Below, piece after piece: positions 17,718-23,985 of a stretch of DNA of 23,985 bases. Source of the DNA: Anaeromyces robustus (Eukaryota > Neocallimastigomycota > Neocallimastigomycetes > Neocallimastigales > Neocallimastigaceae); assembly GCA_002104895.1 (NCBI GenBank), contig MCFG01000144.1:122501-146485 (forward strand), read 5' to 3'. Below the pieces are notes generated by a model. The model saw nothing but the letters and a program-made list of their open reading frames with translations. It had not been told where the DNA came from and did no database searches. A program made the position numbers and the translations under genes. Position 1 is the first letter of the stretch. Each line of letters starts with the position of its first letter.

Positions 17718-18178
17718 TATAGATACTAAAGTATATAATAAAATATATATATTATAATTCAAACTAATTTTTAAATAAATAATAATAGTTATTAAAATAT
17801 ATAATAATAATATATATTTATAATTCAAACTAGTTTTTAAATAAATAAATCTAGTTATAATATCTATTAAAAATAAATAATAATAGTTTATAATATCTAT
17901 TAAAAAATAAATAATTATATATACCATTTATATCTTTTTTTTTAGTAATTTTTCGTTTTTTTTGAAGATTTGATATTAATTGTGAATCTTAAATTATATA
18001 TAAAAATATATAAATAATTATATTTTTAGAATATCATTAAAAGAAACCGTTTAAATAATAATAAAATAAAAATAAAAAATAATAAAATCATTAATAAATT
18101 AATGATTTTATTATTTTCATATATTAATAAATTACTTAATTATATATATTACATCAAATACTTACCAATATCAACCAT
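6436..18178 (-). CDS. Giant chromatin-reader/DNA-methyltransferase fusion protein, five exons
   Basis: Proposed exons, in reverse-strand order: 18178-18166, 17987-17925, 17547-14763, 14621-6527 and 6462-6436, giving about 3660 residues; all junctions keep phase. Domains by residue: basic stretch 13-22; GATA-like finger CX2CX17CX2C 28-52; four 66-residue repeats from about 100 to 370; AT-hook-like KKRGRKRK near 445; Asn runs; Tudor/agenet-like 1254-1298; AT-hooks near 1356, 1418 and 1478; chromo-barrel-like 1520-1568; Lys/Glu, Ser/Glu and Asn/Glu linkers; ZZ finger 2455-2555; extended PHD 2612-2723; second ZZ 2742-2783; GATA-like finger 2842-2865; methyltransferase 2955-3193 (FLGRGTD from 2997, GIDINP, SHPPY 3076-3080); Rossmann-like C-terminal block 3390-3605. 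The likely role is nuclear: recruitment to particular chromatin and methylation of DNA amino groups (N6-adenine or N4-cytosine). The substrate is not proven. The methyltransferase resembles a prokaryotic THPPY-type DNA methylase family as I remember it, so ancient transfer is possible. Neither long exon has its own credible ATG start. Domain calls are firm for ZZ, ePHD and methyltransferase, and moderate for the rest. Confidence 0.8.
6463..6526 (-). other. Last intron of the methyltransferase gene (64 bases)
   Basis: On the reverse strand, GTAAGT follows codon AAT and TTTTTTAG ends the intron. Splicing gives a tail reading VAPIVN then NYYYLKFI and stop at 6436. Without splicing the frame reads about 30 hydrophobic residues (phenylalanine, isoleucine, leucine, tyrosine), as expected for translated intron DNA. 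It contains an AAAAT-type microsatellite on the plus strand. Confidence 0.7.
6680..7320 (-). other. Degenerate second Rossmann-like block at the C-terminus
   Basis: This encodes residues of about 3390-3605. It reads LFLIFIPHLDIP, then a long helix, then LKNGGLFIVGAKDIRVGE, an acidic insertion (about 3453-3560), then IPLSVLLYEDI and LKLREFFIVTPEGYE. The strand-helix-strand order mirrors the second half of the catalytic domain (LILSHPPYKD, WRLLKPNCRCILGIGDNRRG, YQLIRNYID, FIIEELILK), but the HPPY motif is replaced by IPHLDIP. It looks like a catalytically dead copy or a structural partner domain. This is read by eye, not by alignment. Confidence 0.5.
7910..8620 (-). other. Catalytic domain: SAM-dependent amino-methyltransferase (DNA N6-A/N4-C type)
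   Basis: This encodes residues of about 2955-3193. Seen in order: WATHSGTDYHGTWLPQ, a typical lead-in for prokaryotic DNA methylases; motif I FLGRGTDVIE for the cofactor; GIDINP with the acidic residue that binds the SAM ribose; GDSRNL; catalytic motif LILSHPPYKD; YSTHIEGDLSRYPD; LGIGDNRRG; and KRQRYCQASPLG, then HEFIIILRK. The order (motif I, then the PPY motif about 80 residues later) is unlike the beta-class arrangement. The second motif-I position is Asn-Phe rather than the usual Asp-Pro-Phe, and Arg replaces the usual Ser. The PPY type acts on exocyclic amino groups; adenine versus cytosine cannot be decided here, and RNA is a less likely target. Confidence 0.85.
8885..8965 (-). other. 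Second GATA-like CX2C-CX2C finger
   Basis: Residues of about 2842-2865 read NRCIYCNAEITS, then GRYGYNGLIMCEACF: two CX2C pairs 19 residues apart. This is close to GATA-type or plain zinc-ribbon spacing. It sits between the ZZ/PHD cluster and the methyltransferase and could bind DNA or pack against the catalytic domain. Confidence 0.6.
9120..10125 (-). other. ZZ - extended PHD - ZZ zinc-finger cassette
   Basis: Three zinc modules in a row. The first ZZ: YYCKSCNKR, RYYCTYCE, a Thr/Asn-rich insertion, YDLCLTC and HIHP. The extended PHD (PHF6/MLL/JMJD2 type): CAFCDEGE, FWAHVNCASYSPGVY, CAECKHRGATIKC, CHKTYHLSC and FWCPYH. The second ZZ: CDVCG, WYTCKKC, FDLCIECYEHAFPS and HDHP. All zinc ligands appear present. 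In known proteins such modules bind histone H3 tails or nucleosomal DNA; which marks this cassette reads is not deducible here. Confidence 0.85.
10615..10830 (-). repeat. Hexanucleotide array encoding Glu-Asn/Asp-Asn runs
   Basis: Plus-strand ATTTTC/ATTATC units encode alternating Glu-Asn and Asp-Asn pairs on the reverse strand. It is an acidic, probably disordered linker before the zinc-finger half of the protein. The opposite strand also reads open here, purely because the repeat lacks stops. Confidence 0.85.
12180..12345 (-). repeat. 42-base tandem repeats encoding VEEKDKKEDKNKEK units
   Basis: Three to four copies of a 14-residue Lys/Glu unit (for example plus-strand CAACTTTTTCTTTA at 12241 and again at 12283). 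It encodes a charged, likely helical or coiled spacer between the chromo-barrel-like module and the acidic linkers. Confidence 0.8.
12770..12930 (-). other. Chromo-barrel/Tudor-knot-like module
   Basis: Residues of about 1520-1568 include FDKEYNVYYMVEMLDED and GILIHYPEWDDSWDEWV. The HY-x-x-W-x-x-x-W-D-E-W-V pattern is characteristic of chromo-barrel domains (MOF/MRG15 type), which bind methylated histone lysine or nucleic acid. This is inferred from motif shape only. Confidence 0.6.
13040..13425 (-). other. Cluster of three AT-hook motifs
   Basis: Reverse-strand translation gives TRGRPKKNK (about 13400-13416), KRKRGRPKKKN (about 13205-13240) and KKRGRRS (about 13050). GRP cores flanked by Lys/Arg are the minor-groove AT-hook signature; the third lacks the proline. 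Binding AT-rich DNA fits a genome of this composition. Confidence 0.7.
13580..13730 (-). other. Tudor/agenet-like module
   Basis: Residues of about 1254-1298 read GTIIEVLDTENTWRDGYI, then IHVKYHLLDG and QQWIP. The spacing of G-x-x-[IV]-[ED]-V, W-x-x-[GA], V-x-Y and W-I-P is typical of Tudor/agenet barrels that read chromatin. The call is by pattern only. Confidence 0.5.
13920..14145 (-). repeat. AAT trinucleotide arrays encoding long Asn/Asp runs
   Basis: Plus-strand ATT/ATC units give polyasparagine with aspartate interruptions on the reverse strand. Two blocks flank a short Asp run near 14053-14070. Coding function is probably that of a flexible linker, and array length is likely unstable. 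Confidence 0.9.
14405..14600 (-). repeat. AAC/AAT trinucleotide array at the start of exon 4
   Basis: Encodes mostly asparagine just after the acceptor at 14622. Unlike the AAT-only block at 13920-14145, it mixes AAC and AAT, with (AAC)n sub-blocks near 14420-14436 and 14459-14472. The opposite strand reads poly-Leu, a shadow. Confidence 0.85.
14622..14762 (-). other. Intron joining the two long reading frames of the methyltransferase gene
   Basis: The donor is AAG|GTACTT (GT at 14762-14761) and the acceptor is ATATAATATAG ending at 14622; length 141. The upstream exon leaves AG and the downstream exon supplies T, giving Ser, then IEQQSEEL and the Asn run. The intron contains a 32-base T tract on the sense strand (14703-14734). 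The downstream frame has no ATG for about 250 codons, and the upstream frame would otherwise end in a poly-Phe tail, so splicing is the simplest reading. Confidence 0.8.
15811..15975 (-). repeat. 54-base tandem repeats encoding an 18-residue Asn/Thr unit
   Basis: Units like NYSTNSRTPLMNNTNIKT recur three to four times. Plus-strand TCATG landmarks at 15811, 15865 and 15919 give an exact 54-base period. It lies in the disordered N-terminal third of the giant protein. Confidence 0.8.
16490..17320 (-). repeat. Four tandem 198-base repeats encoding a 66-residue unit
   Basis: The unit runs from DDLINEKQN through STSLSLPEKED, FNNNKAIKKNDSIENQ and SILSSKECLNENEIK. The plus-strand landmark CAGGTAATGA sits at 17269, 17071, 16873 and 16675: exactly 198 bases each time. 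The two central copies are nearly identical at DNA level. The copy nearest the C-terminus has diverged and has lost a couple of codons after LPEK. Composition suggests a disordered or interaction segment; no known domain recognised. Confidence 0.9.
17468..17542 (-). other. N-terminal divergent GATA-type zinc finger
   Basis: Residues 28-52: CESC, then NKSVPLKSSIKLYNTVL, then CQNC. The CX2CX17CX2C spacing and the [TV]PL plus LC-x-x-C features match GATA fingers, although the usual Trp is replaced. A DNA-binding or protein-binding role is likely. Confidence 0.6.
17548..17924 (-). other. Intron 2 of the methyltransferase gene, with poly-T tract and internal duplications
   Basis: It is bounded by ATG|GTATAT at 17925/17924 and AATAATAG at 17548 (377 bases). 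On the sense strand it holds a 31-base T tract (17684-17714) and imperfect internal repeats: TTCAAACTA-TTTTTAAATAAATAA-type segments near 17757 and 17824, and TATAATATCTATTAAAAA-type segments near 17855 and 17890 on the plus strand. Confidence 0.65.
17925..17987 (-). other. 63-base internal exon 2 encoding a basic, NLS-like stretch
   Basis: Reads (G)AT TCA CAA to AAT G, that is DSQLISNLQKKRKITKKKDIN, entering and leaving in the phase that fits its neighbours. KKRK-x-x-KKK looks like a nuclear localisation signal directly before the GATA-like finger. The acceptor is AAG rather than TAG, so this edge is the least certain. Skipping the exon would also keep frame. Confidence 0.55.
18166..18178 (-). 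other. 13-base first coding exon (ATG GTT GAT ATT G)
   Basis: Followed at once by GTAAGT, a perfect donor, and in phase with both exon 2 and exon 3. It supplies the only ATG that opens the giant frame with a proper splice site. Confidence 0.6.
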
Positions 18179-18190
18179 GATAATATATTA

Positions 18191-18209
18191 GTAAATAAAT
18201 TTTATTTAC
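18191..18209. promoter_or_regulatory. 19-base perfect palindrome just upstream of the methyltransferase ATG
   Basis: GTAAATAAA, one T, TTTATTTAC: a 9-1-9 inverted repeat centred about 22 bases upstream of the start codon. It could be a dimeric protein site in the promoter or 5' UTR, or chance in very AT-rich DNA. Confidence 0.25.
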
Positions 18210-18516
18210 AATGAAAATATATAATTTTATAACTGATATATTTTTATAATTTTTGAGAATTCTCTTGTTAAACAATTGAAAAATTGGTATATAGTCTTTT
18301 AATATTATTTTTATTAAAAAAAAAAAGTTATTATATATATAAATATAATAAATAAAAAAAAAAAAAAAGTTAAAATGTGAAATTATGAATCTTAATATAA
18401 AAAAAAAAAAAAAAGCTTAAAAAGAGTATTTCAAATTAATTCATGTTAAATTTATTTACAAATTGTATTGCATTAATTAATTTACCTATTATTTTACTAA
18501 AGTTACATAAAAATAA

Positions 18517-18560
18517 TTATATTATATTATATTATATTATATTATATTATATTATATTAT
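18517..18560 (+). repeat. (ATTAT)n pentanucleotide microsatellite
   Basis: About nine units of an ATTAT-type repeat, about 340 bases upstream of the methyltransferase start. Confidence 0.85.
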
Positions 18561-20371
18561 AAATGTTTTTTTTTTTTTTTTTTTTCTTAACAAAAAAAAA
18601 AAAAACAATTTTATTTATTGTTTTTAAAAATAAATTTCAAATTAATTTTTAAAATGAATATTTATGTAATTAATTACTACTTAAATAAATAATTGTATGT
18701 TACTCTATTTTGTTTGTTTGTATATATTATATTATTTTTTACAGTCTTGTCTTTTTATTTCTTTTTTTTTTTTATTTTGGATTTACTTATTGATTTTACT
18801 TTGTTTTTTATTATTTGATTCTTATATAATAATTCAATAAATTATATATTAAAATTATATTAACAAATAAAATGAAAATATATATATATTAAAAAATAAA
18901 TATTTTGTTTATTATTATTAAAAAAAAAGTAATAATTATAATTATAATAAAAATAAAGTGAGAGAGAAATTAGACTATTTGGTAAATTATAATTTTGTAA
19001 TATTATATTATTTCTCGAAACTTTATATTATGTATTATTAATAGAATTAATAATAGTATAATAATTAATAATTATTATAAAGTTTATTTTATCAATTTGG
19101 TATAATTAATTCTCAAAAATATTTAAAAAAATATAAAAAAAAAAAATATTAATAATATAAAAAAATAAATAATATAAATAAAAATAAATAAAAAAAAAAA
19201 GAAAAAAAAAACATCAAAAAAAGAAAAATAATTAATTATTCTTTTATTATTATATACTCTTAATATATATTGAATTATATTTATAATATATTTTGATATA
19301 TATTTTATTTCTATTGATATAGTATTTACTTGTTTTTCTTTATTACTTAAATAAAAATTATTATAAAAAGATAAAACTTTAAACTTTATTTATTAATAAA
19401 TCTGAAATAAATTATTTAATTAATTAATATAAAATATCATTTATTGTAATATATTATTAATATATTGAAAATTCTGATATAATTTTTGAATTTAATTTTA
19501 AAAAAATATTTGATTTTAAATCAAAATTTCATTTTACTTTATTATTATTACTTTTTTTTTTCCTTTTTCTTTTAAAATTTCAAATTTATGTTAATTGTTG
19601 TGTGGTATTAAATTCTAATTTCATAATTATAACTTGTTTTTTTCTTATTTATAAAAACTATTTCATTAGTATTAACAAATTAAAATATATATACTTTTAT
19701 TTATAGATTTCTAATAAAAAAATAAAAAATTAAATATGTTTTAAATAAAAACATAAATTATTATTGAATGAATACATATATTGTTTAATATAATCTAAAA
19801 ATTCTAAATTTACTATTCCTTAATTTACCTTTTTATTAATAATTAGTAATATTCATTATAATTAATATTAAAATAAAATAAAAAAAAGAAACAAATGATA
19901 AAAAATTAATATATAAATTCAAATATTTTTAAATACCTTTATTGAAACAATAAACGTCTTTCAACTAAATTGAGAAAAAAAAGTATATAAAATAGAATAG
20001 AATAGAATAGAATAGAATAATTAATATATAAATATTAAATGATATTTTCAATAATTTTTTATATTTTATAATTTTTTAATTACATTTATAAATATTAATA
20101 TCTTTAATAGGAAAAAAAAATTCTTAAAATCTATAATATATAATAATTTCAAAATAGTAAAAATAAATAAATACCTGTTATTTTGTTTGTATGTTTGTTT
20201 TTCTTATTCTCTAAGTTTATTAACTTTTATTGGCAAAAAAATGAAAATTAAATCATATAAAATATATCTTTAATGTTTTTAAATACAATATAAAATGAAA
20301 AATATATATATATAAAAATAAAACAAAAAATTAAAAAAAAAAAATTCTTTTATTATTGTATTTATACTTTA

Positions 20372-20405
<34 letters not shown>

Positions 20406-20589
20406 TGAAATCTAAAATTTATTTAAATAATTCTGTATTTATTCATTGATTTATTTATTTAGTTATTTATATGTTTATTGACATAATTTTTTATTAAATA
20501 TAAATATAAGTATATATTTTAATATATATATATTATATTATTAAATATATATTATAATATAATAATATAGTTACTTTGCTAATTTTTAT

Positions 20590-20778
<189 letters not shown>

Positions 20779-22159
20779 ACTTGAATAAATTTTCATATTA
20801 TATTTTGTTATTTTTTTTTTTTAACTAATCCTCAAAATTATTATGAAAAAAAAAAAAAAAAGTGTGGTTATGATTCAAATAATAAAATTAATATGTCAGA
20901 TATATCATATTTTTTTATTCATTTTTCCCATTTTTTATCTTCATTTTTACTTTTTTTAATAGTTTTATTTATTATTTTTTTTATTTCAAATAAAATATTT
21001 ATTTAGTATCATAAATAATTTTTCCTGTATTAGTTTGAATGGATTATTTTAAAACAATATCTTTAATCATTTATATTTACTTTTAATTAATAATCTCATA
21101 GATCAAAAGTTAATATATAATATATTATTAATTAACTGATAATATATATTAAATAAGTAAATTATAATAATAACAAATATAGCTTTTTATATATATTCAT
21201 ATTATTTTTTTTTAACAATGTTTAGTTTTTAACGTTAAACAAAAATTTTATAGAAATAAGTAAGAAATAAATCGGTAAATCCATTGTAATTATAAAAAAA
21301 AAAAAGAAAAGAAAATATTAATTATCAGTATAATTAATTAACTAATAAAATGTATATAACGAATAAAAAAATCTTTATTACTTTTTTTTTTTTTTTATTA
21401 TTTCTTTATAAACATAAATTGGACATTAAATGTTTTAATTAAAGTCTAATTTAAAAGTTTATTGTTAAATAATATTAATTTATATAGAATTAATAGTACA
21501 GTTGGTCATATAAATCAAAAAAAAAAAAAAAAATATTTATTATGATTTTTACTATTATATAATTACTATAAAATTAATTGTATTATTAATATTATTTATA
21601 GATAAAAAATAATTAATTTATTTATTTATATATATCTTTCTATTTAAATTTTTTTAATAAAATTAGTATATGAAAAACTTTTTTTTAATATTATTAAAGT
21701 AAAACATATATAGAAATAAATATATATAAAACCAAAATAGATAACCTCTTCTAGTGAATTTTCAATCCTTCTGTACTTTAACAGAACACTTTTAATTTTA
21801 TATTATATATATAACAAAGAAAGATCAGGATTTTTCAAATAAATGTTTCTAAACTTTAATTAATTATTTCTTTATAATTAATTATATTAATATATATTAT
21901 AATATATTTATTATAAGTATAATATTAATATAATATATAATATTTATAAATTTAAAAAAAGGAAAAAAAGAAAAAAAGTTTTTTTTTTTTTTTTATTTTT
22001 GTTTGTATAAATCATTTCACTTATTTTATAATTTAACAATTACATTACAATTTAATTAATATAAAAAATTATATTATTTAATTAATTTTAATATATTATA
22101 TACTATATTATTTAATATACATAAAATTATATATCATTTAATTGATTTTAATATACAGT

Positions 22160-22268
<109 letters not shown>

Positions 22269-23643
22269 TATTTTATTATATAATAAGAATTAATTATTTA
22301 AAAAGTGGATTTTGATTATGATAATTATATTATTAATGTAACTTTAATTTCAAAAAAAAAAATCCGGGTAAATAAATATAAATTTAAAATTTAACTTTAA
22401 TTGATTTTTATAATATATTAATGTATATTATAATATATTATAACTTATTATATTTTTAAAATAATAATTGTATATGAAGATGTATACATAAATTCAATAT
22501 ATTATAAAAAATGTATATTACATAATATGGTGTAAATGAACCCAAGAATAAAAAAGATTAACCTTATCTTATATAATAATAAATTAATAAATTAATTAAA
22601 AAAAAATCTTCACAAAGAGAGAAAAAAGAAAAGTTTACTTCATTTGTATAATAATAAACTGTCATATTATTATTATTACTATATTATATTATAATATATA
22701 ATATTATTACTATATCATTATATAGTATAACATTTTATATATAATATAACACTTTTTGAAAAATAAGGTTATTAATTATTAAGTATTAAATCAATAAAAT
22801 ATTATATATAATTATATAATTAAATATTAAAAAAGACTAACTTTATAAAAAAATAAAAAAAAATAAAAAACTCTAATAAAAGTAAATTCACACATAATAA
22901 TTTATCAAATAATTATTAAAACTTTTCAGTAGAATTTTTTAATTAAAGCAATTATACTATCTAATATATATATACTTTTTTTTATTTTACTTTTATTTCT
23001 TTTTTTTTTTTTTTTTTTTTTTTGATACTTTTATCATTTAATATATAATAAATTATATAATAAATGAAAATTCACATAAGGTTTGATCTTTATCTATCAT
23101 ATTTCAATAAAATAAAAAGTTACATATAAATAGATATAATTCCTCTTAATTTTATTATAATTAATTTTTAAACAGTTGTATTATTATAATATATTATAAA
23201 ATATTACTATTTAAATATTATATTAAAATAAAAAAGATATAAAGTTAAGAACATTTCCAACAGAAAAGGAAGTACAATTTAATTATTATTTTAATTCATT
23301 TTTTTATATTTGAATAATTAAAACAATAATTTACATATTAATATTTATTTCAATGATTAAAATAAAATAAAATAAAATAAAAAGAATTAAAAAAAAAAAA
23401 GGCCATCTTTTAAATTTATTTATAATTAAATAATTACCAAATTAGTAAAATTAAATATAGAAAAAAAATGTATAAAATTTAAATGATTTTTCCAAACATA
23501 TACACTATATAAAAAAAAATAAATACATATATATATATATATCATAATTATACAAATCAAAATATAAAAGTAATGAAAAACTTATTTTTCTGATAGTAAT
23601 TGATTATTATTGGTATGCTATAAAAAAAATATAGTATTATTTA

Positions 23644-23792
<149 letters not shown>

Positions 23793-23985
23793 TAATTATT
23801 ATTAAATTAATTAATTAATACCATTTAATTAAATTTATTGAAATTGAAATTTCTTTTTGGATAAAAAAAGATATAATATTAAATATTAAAATTTTAATTT
23901 ATGATAACTGCTTAGCATTTTAACTAATTATTAATTATAAATGATTTACAATCAATAAAATTTTCCATTAAAAAAAAAAAAAAAA

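Noticed and set aside
17556-17927. 123-residue hydrophobic reverse-strand frame, suggestive of a membrane protein
   Set aside because: It lies within intron 2 of the methyltransferase gene, is AT-only DNA with a poly-Phe run from a T tract, and starts at the ATG that overlaps the splice donor.

Overview
The window is eukaryotic nuclear DNA of extreme A+T content. Intergenic DNA is almost only A and T, with long poly-A/poly-T tracts and tetra- and pentanucleotide microsatellites. Genes have short AT-rich introns (GTAAGT/GTATAT donors, TAG or AAG acceptors) and proteins carry long Asn, Glu-Asn, Lys-Glu and Ser-Glu runs. The best fit is an anaerobic gut fungus (Neocallimastigomycota, such as Piromyces or Neocallimastix). 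A dictyostelid is the main alternative, but about 5.8 kb of gene-free DNA on the right fits a gut fungus better. The organism call is inference; the sequence alone does not prove it.

Layout: 1-1362, gene-poor upstream DNA. 1363-5411 (+), a seven-exon gene I reconstruct by splice-phase matching. Its predicted product is 1021 residues with the RNxxxHG signature of the DUF4209/ERMARD family and two R-x4-H motifs typical of HEPN domains. 5412-6435, the shared 3' region of two convergent genes. 6436-18178 (-), one very large gene. Its two long reading frames look like separate genes, but a phase-matched intron joins them, and two tiny 5' exons and one tiny 3' exon complete it. 18179-23985, microsatellite-rich DNA with no gene I can support.

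The large gene is the main discovery. Its predicted product is about 3660 residues. In order it has a basic N-terminus, a divergent GATA-type finger, four 66-residue repeats, AT-hooks, a Tudor/agenet-like module, a chromo-barrel-like module, long acidic low-complexity linkers, a ZZ finger, an extended PHD finger, a second ZZ finger, a second GATA-like finger, an S-adenosylmethionine-dependent amino-methyltransferase with motif I FLGRGTD and catalytic motif SHPPY, and a C-terminal block that looks like a degenerate second Rossmann half. This is the architecture of a chromatin reader fused to a prokaryote-like DNA methyltransferase. It is a candidate eukaryotic N6-adenine or N4-cytosine DNA methylase unlike the MT-A70 family. 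Early-diverging fungi, including gut fungi, are known to carry abundant N6-methyladenine, so this candidate is worth testing.

The two genes converge and share no obvious pathway. All exon models come from reading the sequence by eye, with no transcript or homology search.
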